A DNA stretch of 64,000 bases from Guadua angustifolia (Eukaryota > Streptophyta > Magnoliopsida > Poales > Poaceae): assembly GCA_036346375.1 (NCBI GenBank), contig CM070517.1:13185161-13249160 (forward strand). Reading direction: 5' to 3'. Positions 1-11,454 of this stretch are shown here, piece after piece. Each line of letters opens with the position of its first letter. Position 1 is the stretch's first letter. The position numbers and the translations under genes are program-made. Under the pieces are notes generated by a model. The model saw only the letters and a program-made list of their open reading frames with translations. It was not told the DNA's origin and did not search any database.

Positions 1-2608
1 CTAGGGACGTCTCCGGCGTTTGGTGCCGTAATTGTCAAGGAGTCTAGTGCACGCGCGAAAAAGGAAAGTCTTGTGGCGTGATCGACTCCAACGCGTGTCG
101 CCAAAATTGGAAGGAACTCGGAGACCTGCCATGTTCGAAGCGGAAAGGGCGCTCGGTGGTGCTATTTAAGTGGTACAGAGGCGAGAGTCTTGAACCAAGC
201 GAAAGGAAAAATCGCGAAGGAGCGCGGCTTCGTCGAGGGAACTAGCGACGAGCAAAATTGCGAAGCGAGCAGCAGAGGTCGTGCGGAGGAATCGCGCGAG
301 AACAGAAGAGAGCAATTTTCGAGCACGCCGTCGAGTTGTCGCCGAGAAGCCTAGGAATCATGTCGCCTTGTCGAGAAGCATCCTGTGCGCCGTAGTTCTG
401 CCGGAGCATCGCCAAGGAAGGAGATCGCCGTCGGGATCGTCATTTTTTTTCAAGTTCGGCGAGTTTCGCACGTGGTCCATCCATTGCCGATCGGAAGTTT
501 CGTCAGCCGTCGGATCGTAATCAAGTGAACGAAATTAGTCCCACGTTCTCGCGAAATCGATGGCGTCTCCGATTAAATATCAGCCGTTGGATTTAAGTCG
601 GATGGTTGATACTAGGCCACGTAGTAGATTTACTCGTAACCGTTAGATTGAGTTTATCAGTCTAGATTTCATCACGTTTTGTCCGTACAAGCCGGGGCGG
701 GAAAATTCGGATTTTCTTTATAAAAATAATTCGGAAAGATTTAGAATTTCTAATTATAGAGTTTAGTTTATTTTCTAAACTTCTAAATGTTATAACTTTT
801 GCATATAAACTCCGATTTGGGTGATTCAAATTCCTAAAAATTTGTAAAATTGAGATCTTTCTAATGGTGGTTTTTATTTGAATTTTTGAGTTCATTTGCT
901 ATTTGTTCTTAGGTGTTTATTTGCTATTCTTCTCGATTCAGTGAGACGTTGAATTGTGCGAAGCTTCGGAAGGAGATTTCACAGCTTAAGAATTATTTCC
1001 AGACCAGGAGCAGGAGCTTAATGAAGGCAAGTTGTGCTTTGATCATGTTGCACCCATAAATTAGGTTGCATGCTATTTTGATTTACCTTATCACTTGTTA
1101 TTTTATGTGTACAACTGATTTCAACTTAACTTTGGGATTAGCTATTGTACCCTTTGAATTATACCTTACCTTGCTAGTTGTATGCCATGATCCACTTGTT
1201 ACCTTAAGTTGGTTACTATAGTTGATTAATAATGAAATCAACATGGATGGTTAGAACGGAATAGAATTGCTTAGCCATGCTACGACATCACATGTTCATG
1301 GAATATTGTTTATTAATCTTGACTAATGGAATATGGAACTATGATGATAAATTATGGGTCATGTGTGGTCGCACAAAGAGATTGAGTTGTTGTGACAGCG
1401 GAGTCACGCAACGATGTTGATTTGTGAAGAACACGTGGTGTTTGGTAATCAACTGGGATGGAAACTTCATTTAGACTGGGGCAAGTGGCAAGATTGTTTA
1501 TGGTGGGCCAAGAGTGGCAATTGGACAGTCGTATTTGGTTTTTATTTGGTTTTGGATATTGAGATCACTTTTGGATAGTCTTGCCTCGGTCAAAACTAAG
1601 GACTTAACCTTGCGAGCCTTTGACCTGAGTCTAACTTGCAACCACATGTCTGGAATGGGACAGCTTAGCTGACTAATTTGCAAATGCTTAACTTAAGTGC
1701 TATCTTGGTGGTGTGGGTCCGAGTTCACGGGAGAAACTCACATGGCGCAAGAGGGGGGCCCTGTCGTGGCAACAGAGCCCTTCATGTTGAAACCTTAGCG
1801 GTAGCACTGGGTTAAGAGGATGCATTGTAAAGGCTTTGTCGTGACTCTCTGCCGACACACCAAAGGAAGTGCGCTTGGCATCAAAGAGATTATCATGTCG
1901 TGTGGGTAAAGTGCATAACCTCTGCAGAGTGTACAAACTATTCGGATAGCCGTGCTCACGGTATTGAGCAATGCTCGGGAATTACAGTCAAGGGGTAGTT
2001 AACTAAAACTTGTCAATTGCTTGGATGGCGGGATGCCATGTGGTTAATGGAATTTGAGTTAGGATGAGACTTGGGTTGATTTGAAAACAATAGAATCTAC
2101 TTACTTGTTAATATTTGCTTTACTGTCTTTTCAATCTACAGTATGTATGTTTCTGAAATGCTGCTTTACTGCTTAAGAACCATTTAGCCATTTCTTTGGA
2201 ATAAGCCTTGCATATAGTTATGATAGAATTGCATTCTGTGCACAACTTGTTGAGTACGTGTTGGTGTACTCACCCTTGCCTACAAAAATCATCAGTGCTG
2301 AAGAAGGAGTACCATGAAGGGACGAATGTTTAGGGTGCGAGCCTTGTCAGTTGCCTGTGGTATACTGAGGGGTTATCTACGTCTTCATTCCGCTGCAGTT
2401 CAATTTGTTGTTCGGCCTTGTGAGGCATTGCTAAGTAAGTTGACCATAAGGTCATACAACCGTAATATTTAATATATTATGTCTTTTACCTTATTTACGT
2501 TGTGTATGATTGTGATATTCACTAATGTTGAGCCTGTGTGCACTAGCGTGATCCTGGACTAGTGCAGTATACACAGAGGGTCCGGATTTGCATATTCGGG
2601 TCCCGACA
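1..2608 (+). repeat. G1 5' LTR (left part cut by window edge)
   Basis: Near-identical to 6845-9444. Ends in CCGACA just before the primer-binding site. A TATA-like CTATTTAAG lies at 172-180. The first 600 bases are GC-rich and 650-900 is AT-rich. A hairpin-forming inverted repeat lies at 2536-2574. Short open frames inside (for example 281-520 and 1700-1936) show no family resemblance and are taken as chance frames. Confidence 0.93.
2536..2574 (+). promoter_or_regulatory. Inverted repeat near the 3' end of the family A LTR
   Basis: TGCACTAG (2539-2546) pairs perfectly with CTAGTGCA (2559-2566) around a 12-base loop. Outer GTGT and ACAC can extend the stem. The same arrangement recurs near 9374-9412, on the minus strand near 14880-14920, and near 23263-23305. 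A decayed minus-strand version lies near 25560-25600. Its function is unknown. Confidence 0.7.
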
Positions 2609-2612
2609 AAGG

Positions 2613-2625
2613 TGGTATCAGAGCC
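2613..2625 (+). other. G1 primer-binding site
   Basis: TGGTATCAGAGCC lies four bases after the LTR end. This is the usual plant primer-binding sequence complementary to initiator methionine tRNA, and it fixes the 5' LTR end at 2608. Confidence 0.93.
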
Positions 2626-3263
2626 ATACTGACTGTAGGTCTTGCCCCTAGATGGTTGGTCGTCTCTATAGGTCCTTCAAAATTATTTTCTAAATTAAAA
2701 GACCTAACCCAGAAGAACAATGTGTTCTTGACTTATCTCATTCTTCTATTTCTGTCCTTACCCACAAGTTCTTTCTCTTCCCTTGCTGAAATTTCTTTCC
2801 CTTACCTCTGCTGAATTGAGTTAAATTCTTACCTGAGTATCCTGAGTAGAAAACGATATACCACACTTTAGGAGATGGCATCAAGTACCTGCTACTACCA
2901 TAATGATCATGACGGAAGGAATCATCAAGCTCATGGAAGAATGGATCAATGAAGTGTATCAAGAGCTAGAAGACTCAGTACTTCAAATAGCAAGTTGAGA
3001 CTCATGTGTGGGAGTCGCATTCCTGAAGATAGGAGTGTCGCCCATGTAGACGGTAGTTTTGTGTGTTTAGGTTGAATTGGTTCTTCTTGACTGCTGAGTG
3101 TGCAGTATGTGTTGCAAAGCTTTTAGGCTTACATAAGCAACCATACCAAGTTATTATTATTGATTGCTTAAAATATTGGGTTAAACCTATCTCCTCTGTG
3201 TTAGGATTTTTGCTCCTTACCTATGCTAATTTCGCTTCCTTAACCCTTGAGGTAATCAGCGAG

Positions 3264-4487
3264 ATGGTCCGGAATAGTGATAGCAATGGAAATAGTGAAA
3301 GTGGAAACTCTAAGGATGGATTAGTTCCTCAACCATCAATACCGATAGAAATGCAGAACTTCAAAGAGTTTTTGGCCGCTCAGACTCAGTTGATGCAAGC
3401 AATGACGAAACAAATACAGAATATCACTGAGAATGATATGGCCGCAATAAATTCAAAGAAGAATACCACCAATGTACCTCGTTCGAGATCTGGACAGCTA
3501 GACGAGTTAAAGGATCGTGCGTGCATTCGCTGTGGAGAGATAGGACATACCGCAGACGAGCATGCGATCAATTGCTCCAGTTGTGAAGGAAGCCATTCTC
3601 CTGGAGAATGTCCTATGGGCAACATCACATGTTACCTTTGTGAAGGTCGAGATCACTGTCCACCTCAATGTCCCCTGGATCCGATAATGACCGCCGTGAT
3701 ACAACATCAACAGAAGAATCTACGGACCCTAGTTGCTCGAGAATTATCAATAAGAGGGGGAAAGTTAACTGCTCAGAAGACGTCGCTTGGAGAATTAAAA
3801 ACACAACCTCCTAAACCTGTCAACCCTGATCAGGAAAACAGTAAGTGGCAATCACCAACGGCATATTTCTTAAGTGATAAAGAAGGTCATTGGTCTAGAG
3901 AGTGTCCTCTGAAGCAACCAACCTTGGATTATAAAAGTGAAGATGAGTACACAGTTGCACCCATCAAGGCAAAACGATTGTGCTACTACTGTCAGGAAGA
4001 AGGCCATTTTGTTAAGCAATGCCCACGGAGAGAACAAGTATTTCCTACAGCCATGGGAATACCAGAAGTTACTTCCGTCCGGTACATAACGCCAAGAGTA
4101 GGCGGTGAAGTTGCAAGAGAAATTTGTCGAGAGAACCAATTGAAGAAAAGACGTCTAGGTAAAGACACTATTCCAATCAACGAATGCTCAAGGAAAGAAG
4201 TTCACCCTAGCCTCTGCTATAATCACCACAAACCTGAGCATTTTGCCAATAAGTGCCCTCAAAAGAAAGCGATCACGTCAATTCGAGTCAATCCTAACTC
4301 CGCCCCTGTTGAAGCCTCGACACCAGTAGGCAATACCCAGGCAGGAAGTCAGTCTGCTGTCAAGAAATGTTTCTCTTGCAATGAGCCAGGACATTTTGCA
4401 AATAAGTGTCCGAAGAAGGGAAAAGTTACTCCAGTTAGTTTCAATTTGAGTACTACCCGTCTCAAATTTCCTAGTGATGAGAAGTAA
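3264..4487 (+). CDS. G1 gag-like protein with an expanded zinc-knuckle array
   Basis: A 407-residue frame from the ATG at 3264. The frame is open upstream to 3063 without an ATG. Residues 31-53 (NFKEFLAAQTQLMQAM...) match the Gypsy gag N-terminus also seen in G5 (DMSNFGAFLAAQTQL), which supports this start. The retrotransposon gag core, recognisable in G5, is absent. Instead residues 87-382 carry a series of CCHC-type modules. Three are canonical CX2CX4HX4C (CYLCEGRDHCPPQC at 123, CYYCQEEGHFVKQC at 240, CFSCNEPGHFANKC at 369). Others are altered, at about 87, 104 and 318, with a remnant near 204-214. Zinc knuckles in Gag bind nucleic acid. This is the only long intact frame in G1. It is either a deletion-derived gag or a knuckle-only relic, and expression is unknown. 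Confidence 0.75.
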   Translation: MVRNSDSNGNSESGNSKDGLVPQPSIPIEMQNFKEFLAAQTQLMQAMTKQIQNITENDMAAINSKKNTTNVPRSRSGQLDELKDRACIRCGEIGHTADEHAINCSSCEGSHSPGECPMGNITCYLCEGRDHCPPQCPLDPIMTAVIQHQQKNLRTLVARELSIRGGKLTAQKTSLGELKTQPPKPVNPDQENSKWQSPTAYFLSDKEGHWSRECPLKQPTLDYKSEDEYTVAPIKAKRLCYYCQEEGHFVKQCPRREQVFPTAMGIPEVTSVRYITPRVGGEVAREICRENQLKKRRLGKDTIPINECSRKEVHPSLCYNHHKPEHFANKCPQKKAITSIRVNPNSAPVEASTPVGNTQAGSQSAVKKCFSCNEPGHFANKCPKKGKVTPVSFNLSTTRLKFPSDEK

Positions 4488-4499
4488 TCGAGTACCAAG

Positions 4500-6232
4500 A
4501 TGATCAGAGCATCGCCTCGACAAAGAATACGCGGAAGACTCAATCATATCACAACAGATGAGGCCCAGGACACCGTAGAAGTTGTGCTGGAAATACCTGA
4601 CGTCAACCCCGCTGTTGATCCGCCAGAAGACCCTCTCGTCGCCAACCAAAATCAAGAAGACAAAGATAGCTATCCAAGAGCCTGCAACCCTCCGTTTGAT
4701 ATCTGTGGTGGAGGCGAAGAGGAAGATTAGCTAGATGTTTAGGATCATAATTCACAGTTATTAGTCATACCTAAAATAGTAGTTGCCAATTTAATATTCC
4801 CGTTATCATAAGACCTATAGGTCCAGTTCCTGTAATAAAAGAGATATGTCGAGCAGTACTTTGAAGTTTTAGGTTACTGTTTAGTTATGGTTCAAACTGT
4901 CAAGAATTTTACGTATCCGCTAATGACCGAGCTTGAGTTATACGCATGAAGAATAAAGTAGTTAAGGAATACTTGGATGAAATTGCGATTGTTTTTATAG
5001 ACGATGTCCTTGTGTCTCCCAAGTTAGAAGAAGAGCATGCGGAGCATTTGCGATTAGTTTTTATGCGACAAAATTTGCAAATGTGACTTTGGAAAGAGAA
5101 GGTAGAATTCCGTAAGTCATGTAATGACAGCTAAAGGAGTTGCCGTAGACCCAAGTAAAGTGGAAGCTATACTGCATTAGGGAGCAGCCAAGGGCGGTTA
5201 CCCAAAACCATAGTTTGCTAGGAATGGCGGGTTAATGCCGTTGGTTCATCGAAGGATTTGCGATGATTGCTTACGCAATTGGGGTAGAAGGAAAAGAAGT
5301 TTGCATGTACGCCAGAGTGCAAAGAAAAGTTTTCGGTAGCTAGAAAAGCGGTTAATATCTGCACCTATGATAGTACTGCCGGATGTTCCGAGTAGTTTTG
5401 ACATTCTTGTGATACATCGAGACAGTGGAGGCCGCATGAAGAAAATTATCCGACCCATGATTTAGAGTTAGCAGCCGTAGTTCATGTTTTAAGGTATGGC
5501 ATCAATATCTCATTGGAAATAGATGTGAGATATATACGGACCATAGGAACCTGAAATACATATTCACCCAGTCAGATCTTAATATGAGGCAGAGAAGATG
5601 GCTAGAATTGATCAAGGATTATAATGTTGGAATTCATTATCATCTGGGAAAAGCTAATGTAGAAGCCGACACGTTAAGCTGGAAAAGCCACTGTGTAAAT
5701 GATATAGAAGCGAGCGATCGGACAGAGTCGTGTGAGAGAATTTCAGAAGTTAAGATTAAAGGTTGTGCCGCAAGGATTTCGTCCGCCTTAGAGGTAAAAC
5801 CAACCCTAGAAGACCAAACCAGAGAAAGGTGGAAAACAGCACAGTTTAGGCAGAAGAGTTATGCTAACAATCGCCGTCGTGACTCGAGTTTTGAGCCCAA
5901 TGATTATGTGTGAAAAGGCTTCAAGTTAAGGGAAAACTTGCACCTAAATATGTTGGACCATTTAAAGATCTTAAGTCGTCGTGGAAAGGTTGCTTACCAA
6001 TTAGAATTGCCAGAGTCGTTGGTAGGGGTGCATGATGTGTTCCATGTGTCACAGCTCAAGAAATGTCTTCGAGTACCAGTTGAGCAGACGCCGTTAGAAG
6101 CAATTGAGTTGCAAGAAGATTTGATTTATAAAGAGCAGCCTATTAAGATTTTGGATATAATGGAGCATAGGATCAGAAATAAGCCCACTCGCCCTTGTAA
6201 AATTCAGTAGGGCAGTAGGAGGATGAAAAAGC
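4500..6232 (+). pseudogene. G1 pol remnant (RT palm, RNase H, integrase C-terminus)
   Basis: Broken coding sequence read across several frames. The RT palm motif FIDDVLV is at about 4991-5011 and keeps both aspartates of the Gypsy Y/F-x-DD box. It is followed by an EEEHAEHL segment that continues the family pattern. Sequence typical of the RNase H end (RQRRWLELIKDY, then HYHLGKANVEAD) is at about 5586-5680. The integrase C-terminal part, with VAYQLELPESL and DVFHVSQLKKCL, is at about 5940-6210. Protease, RT fingers and the integrase zinc finger and catalytic core are not found, and stops occur throughout. The chromodomain expected at the C-terminus is unrecognisable after about 6210. This is a pseudogene from internal deletion plus decay. 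Confidence 0.88.
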
Positions 6233-6297
6233 TCTGAAGGCAGAATTTCCGAACCTATTCTTTAGCCAGCCCTAAATCTCGGGGTCGAGATTCCGTT

Positions 6298-6310
6298 AAG
6301 GGGGGAGGTT
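6298..6310 (+). other. G1 polypurine tract
   Basis: AAGGGGGGAGG followed by TT lies directly before the TGTAACATCC start of the 3' LTR. It is the expected plus-strand priming site. Confidence 0.88.
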
Positions 6311-9300
6311 TGTAACATCCCAATTTTTGAAATTTTTAGTTATTAAATATTATTTCATTACAATTTATAATCCTTGTGAATTTTTTTTTATTTATTGGAT
6401 TTATTCTGAATTAAGGTCCCTTTGCCTTTCACTAAAAAGATTATTATCAAAAGATAATTTCAAAATAAAGTTTTGTCAAAAATATTTTACTTAAGTCCAG
6501 AATGTCACAAAATATTTTCTAAGAATTTTTCCTAGTTTTGTTTCCAAGTATTTTTAGTGGCTTAATCAAATCAAAAGTAGTTTCTATAATTACTTTAAAA
6601 GGAAAGATCGAAATATCTTGTAAATAGTATAAAGGGTCAGGCTCAAGACGTTTCACGTAGCTATGCAATCGCTCGATTGTCGGGTTAACTTCCGAGAGGA
6701 ATTATCGAGCGCCGTTTGGTTTACGTGAAGAAGTAGAAATCGAGTCGACGTGGCTCGCATCCGGACCGTGATGGCGTGAAGCCTCGCGACGCGTCGGCGA
6801 GGACTCGATCGACCGAAAGGCTTCGCCGAGGTGAGCGCGAAAAGCTAGGGGCGCTCCGGCGTTTGGTGCCGTAATTGTCAAGGAGTCTAGTGCACGCGGA
6901 AAAAGGAAAGTGTTGTGGCGTGATCGACTCCAACGCGTGTCGCCAAAATTGAAGGAACTCGGAGACCGCCATGTTCGAAGGGAAAGGGCGCTCGGTGGTG
7001 CTATTTAAGTGGTACAGAGGCGACGAGTCTTCGAACCAAGCGAAAGGAAAAATCGCGAAGGAGCGCGCAACCGTTGAGGGAACCAAGCGACCAGAGCAAA
7101 ATTGCGAAGGAAGCGAAAGCAGAGGTCGTGCGGAGGAATCGCGAGAACAAAGCAGCGTCGAGCAATTTTCGAGCACGCCGTCGAGTTGTCGCCGAAAGCC
7201 TAGGAATCATGTCGCCTTGTCGAGAAGCATCTGTCGCCGTAGTTCTGCCGAGCATCGCCAAGGAAGGAGATCGCCGTCGGGATCGCATTTTTTTCAAGTT
7301 CGGCGAAGTTTCGCGACGTGGTCCATCCATTGCCGATCGGAAGTTTCGCCGGCCGTCGGATCGTAATCAAGTGAACGAAATTAGCCCACGTTATCGCGAA
7401 TCGATGGCGTCTCCGATTAAATATCGGTAGTTGGATTTAAGTCGGATGGTTGATACTAGGCCACGTAGTAGATTTACTCGTAACTGTTAGATTGAGTTTA
7501 TCGGTCTAGATTTCATCACGTTTTGTCCGCACAAGCCGGGCGGAAAATTCGGATTTTCTTTATAAAAATAATTCGGAAAGATTTAGAATTTCTAATTATA
7601 GAGTTTAGTTTATTTTCTAAACTTCTAAATGTTATAACTTTTGCATATAAACTCCGATTTGGGTGATTCAAATTCCTAAAAATTTGTAAAATTGAGATCT
7701 TTCTAATGGTGGTTTTTATTTGAATTTTCGAGTTCATTTGCTATTTGTTCTTAGGTGTTTATTTGCTATTCTTCTTGATTCGCGTAGACGTTGAATTGTG
7801 CGAAGCTTCGGAAGGAGATTTCACAGCTTAAGAATTATTTCCAGACCAGGAGCAGGAGCTTAATGAAGGCAAGTTGTGCTTTGATCATGTTGCACCCATA
7901 AATTAGGTTGCATGCTATTTTGATTTACCTTATCACTTGTTATTTTATGTGTACAACTGATTTCAACTTAACTTTGGGATTAGCTATTGTACCCTTTGAA
8001 TTATACCTTACCTTGCTAGTTGTATGCCATGATCCACTTGTTACCTTAAGTTGGTTACTATAGTTGATTAATAATGAAATCAACATGGATGGTTAGAACG
8101 AATAGAATTGCTTAGCCATGCTACGACATCACATGTTCATGGAATATTGTTTATTAATCTTGACTAATGGAATATGGAACTATGATGATAAATTATGGGT
8201 CATGTGTGGTCGCACAAAGAGATTGAGTTGTTGTGACAATGAGTCACGCAACGATGTTGATTTGTGAAGAACACGTGGTGTTTGGTAATCAATCGATGGA
8301 AACTTCATTTAGACTGGGGCAAGTGGCAAGATTGTTTATGGTGGGCCAAGAGTGGCAATTGGACAACGATTTGGTTTTTATTTGGTTTTGGATATTGAGA
8401 TCACTTTTGGATAGTCTTGCCTCGGTCAAAACTAAGGACTTAACCTTGCGAGCCTTTGACCTGAGCCTAACTTGCAACCACATGTCTGGAATGGGACAGC
8501 TTAGCTGACTAATTTGCAAATGCTTAACTTAAGTGCTATCTTGGTGGTGTGGGTCCGGGTTCACGGGGGAAACTCACATGGCGCAAGAGGGGGGCCTGTC
8601 GTGGCGGCGTAGCCCTTCAGTGTTGAAACCTTAGCGGGTAGCACTGGGTTAAGAGGATGCATTGTAAAGGCTTTGTCGTGACTCTCTGCCGACACACCAA
8701 AGGAAGTGCGCTTGGCATCAAAGAGATTATCATGTCGTGTGGGTAAAGTGCATAACCTCTGCAGAGTGTACAAACTATTCGGATAGCCGTGCTCACGGTA
8801 TTGAGCAATGCTCGAATTACAAATCAAGGGTAGTTAACTAAAACTTGTCAATTGCTTGGATGGCGGGATGCCATGTGGTTAATGGAATTTGAGTTAGGAT
8901 GAGACTTGGGTTGATTTGAAAACAATAGAATCTACTTACTTGTTAATATTTGCTTTACTGTCTTTTCAATCTACAGTATGTATGTTTCTGAAATGCTGCT
9001 TTACTGCTTAAGAACCATTTAGCCATTTCTTTGGAATAAGCCTTGCATATAGTTATGATAGAATTGCATTCTGTGCACAACTTGTTGAGTACGTGTTGGT
9101 GTACTCACCCTTGCCTACAAAAATCATCAGTGCTGAAGAAGGAGTACCATGAAGGGACGAATGTTTAGGGTGCGAGCCTTGTCAGTTGCCTGTGGTATAC
9201 TGAGGGGTTATCTACGTCTTCATTCCGCTGCAGTTCAATTTGTTGTTCGGCCTTGTGAGGCATTGCTAAGTAAGTTGACCATAAGGTCATACAACTGGTA

Positions 9301-9444
9301 ATATTTAATATATTATGTCTTTTACCTTATTTACGTTGTGTATGATTGTGATATTCACTAATGTTGAGCCTGTGTGCACTAGCGTGATCCTGGACTAGTG
9401 CAGTATACACAGAGGGTCCGGATTTGCATATTCGGGTCCCGACA
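6311..9444 (+). repeat. G1 3' LTR (3134 bp)
   Basis: Begins TGTAACATCC after the polypurine tract and ends CCGACA. It is highly similar to 1-2608. Differences from the 5' copy include many one- or two-base insertions or deletions, mostly in G/C-rich or CG-containing spots, as well as substitutions. Open frames at 6721-7430 and 8233-8827 are non-coding LTR sequence. Confidence 0.95.
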
Positions 9445-10107
9445 CATGCTGGTACTCACTAGTAGGATTAGGGTATTATTGATATCAAAGACATGAGTTT
9501 TGAGTCAAGTATAATGGTTCAATTCGTGTTCATGATAAAAGGTTATGGTTTTTGTATGAAGTATTGATGATAAATGAATGTGAGAACGGAGTATGGAATT
9601 TGATTGCAAAAATGGTTTGAATTATGATCAAGATAGATGGAGTTAGTAATTACTCGAGTGTTGGTGATGTGAGTATGAATATGAATGTTGAGGATGTGAT
9701 TATGAGTGTCGAGGATGTGAAGGGTAATTTATGGATGTGAGAAGTGGCTGATGTTTTATGTATTTGGCTATGGCTATACAAATGTGAGAAATGAATGTAG
9801 TTCACAAATTTGTTATGTCATTTGCATTTGTGCATTCATGATGGAAGAGGCGACCCATTCTGATGCGGGCCTCTGTGCTCACATGTAGTGAGTACGAAAG
9901 TCCTACCTCGTAGTCCCGTATAATGTGGGTTGTACGGAGCGAGTCAAGAAGAGTAGACGCCCTCCCCACGGGGTGGAAGGGAATGAGAGGTGCACACCGA
10001 CGGTGTGCACTCGGCCATACCGGTATGTGCTAAAAGAGGAAATGAGACATGCATGATGCATCATATGCATGAGAATTGTGAAATGAAATGAGTACATGAA
10101 CATGCAA

Positions 10108-10287
10108 GCATATTTGCATCTGCATGGCATTGACAATGTGGAAATCATGTTTAATGAGTTGATTGTGATGTATGGATTGAGATTCTGCTTTTGTATGGCA
10201 TATTTGCATCTGTATTGCATTGACAATGATGAATCATGTTTAATGAGTTGATTGTGATGTATAGATATGAGCTTCTTCTTTTGTATG
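10108..10287 (+). repeat. Two-copy 90-bp tandem repeat in the G2 LTR
   Basis: GCATATTTGCATCTG begins both units (10108 and 10198). The remainder, including TTAATGAGTTGATTGTGATG, is repeated with few changes. Confidence 0.85.
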
Positions 10288-10886
10288 TTTTGTGCACTTG
10301 AGCATGAAAGCATAAACGCATTCCATTGCATTGTGTGTTGCAACGGATAAATGGGATTGATAGGAATGGGAAGAACAGGTTGAGGATTGAGGCGTGGACT
10401 CATCCAGAAATGTTTATTGAGGCAGAGGTAAGTTTTGTTACGTTCGAGTTGGTTGCGGTAAGTGGAGTCAATTATCGCTTCGCTCTGGATGTTTTCGCTT
10501 AAGTAATGATTATGGTAAATGATGGAGTAATCGTTCTCTTATGTTTTGGATCTTTTATGAATTCAACCGCCTTCATTTATTTACTGAAGGCCAATTAAAG
10601 AAACAAGCATTACTCTATGTTTTGAAGTAGTCAGATTTTAGTTTAATTTCTTACTTTGTCTACTTGTTGCACTTTGTCGAGTCTTGGACTCACGCTTGTT
10701 TGTTTCTGTTTTAGGTACCTTGAAGTTGGCTCGCCGGTTGGGAGTAGTATCACATGCACGCCTTCGGCCTCCACAATCTAGTTAACTGATTCGTTAAGTC
10801 TGAATGTAACTTCTGTGCTTGTAATGTGTCTTTTGTCGTGGGGAAGTTATTTATTTCTATTGGATGTGAGGTTGGTTAACTAAGGA

Positions 10887-11454
10887 CACTACTACAGATC
10901 AGACCTTCCATACCGGCTCATCGGTCCCTGTTGATTTGAACCGCATCGATGAGGGCTTCATGACGGTTCATTGGCTCTGGATCGTCATGGGCTTCGATGG
11001 GTTAACACTAACCGCAGAACGATGTTCTTCGATCGGTTAGTGTTACGAACCGTATTAAATACCTCATTTTAGTCGGGTTAGAATACTAACCGCATCGATG
11101 TGAGGGAGATCAAGACGTGTTACTAAACCCGATTAGCAGGTTTTAGTCCCGGTTAGTGTTACTTAACCGGTACTAAAGGCTCGTTTCAAAGATACTTTAA
11201 AAGGAATGCATATCCTAGTCTATTCAATACGCTGTGGGTGGGTGGGTTGGGAGTGTCTTGTGGTGTCATGCAGGAGGTTCCGTGTTCGAGTCTTGAGTTC
11301 GCTATAATTTTTTCTACATCACGAGGCGCTTTAGTCCCGTTAGAGGCACGGGACTAAAGGTCACTGAACCTTTAGTCCGGATAGGTCTGTCCCGGTTTGA
11401 CAACCGGGACTAAAACCCGCTATAACCGGGACTAAATGTCCTTTCCCGGTAGTG
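10887..11454 (+). mobile_element. CACTA-type MITE (568 bp) with TSD GGA and mismatched ends
   Basis: Begins CACTACTACAGATCAG and ends CCCGGTAGTG, flanked by the 3-bp duplication GGA (10884-10886 and 11455-11457). The related LTR at 56563 has the uninterrupted site (TAAGGACC on its sense strand, 56737-56745 region), which confirms the boundaries. The left third carries AACCGCATCGATG-type repeats and the right part carries TTTAGTCCCGG-type repeats, so the ends resemble different CACTA families. A tRNA-like B-box (GTTCGAGTC at 11284-11292) lies inside. No coding capacity. Confidence 0.9.

Larger units (their letters stand above)
1..9444 (+). mobile_element. G1: Ty3/Gypsy (Tekay-like) LTR retrotransposon, 5' end outside window
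   Basis: Position 1 aligns with position 6845 of the downstream copy, so the 5' LTR lacks about 534 bases to the left of the window. Order: 5' LTR to 2608, primer-binding site, zinc-knuckle gag frame, deleted pol, polypurine tract, 3' LTR 6311-9444. The integrase C-terminal segment (about 5940-6210) has the DVFHVSQLKKCL-type motif seen in Tekay/Del chromoviruses, and the 3.1-kb LTR fits that lineage. The full element would be near 10 kb. Its internal part is only 3.7 kb because RT fingers and the integrase core are missing, so it is probably non-autonomous. It lies inside the 5' LTR of G2: the bases after 9444 continue at 20307 in the other G2 LTR. Confidence 0.93.

Noticed and set aside
281..520. 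79-residue Arg-rich frame in the G1 LTR
   Set aside because: It lies in the GC-rich part of an LTR. The other LTR copy at about 7120-7366 changes frame relative to it, and there is no domain.
11236..11300. Functional tRNA gene
   Set aside because: A B-box-like match is present, but no complete cloverleaf or acceptor stem could be drawn.
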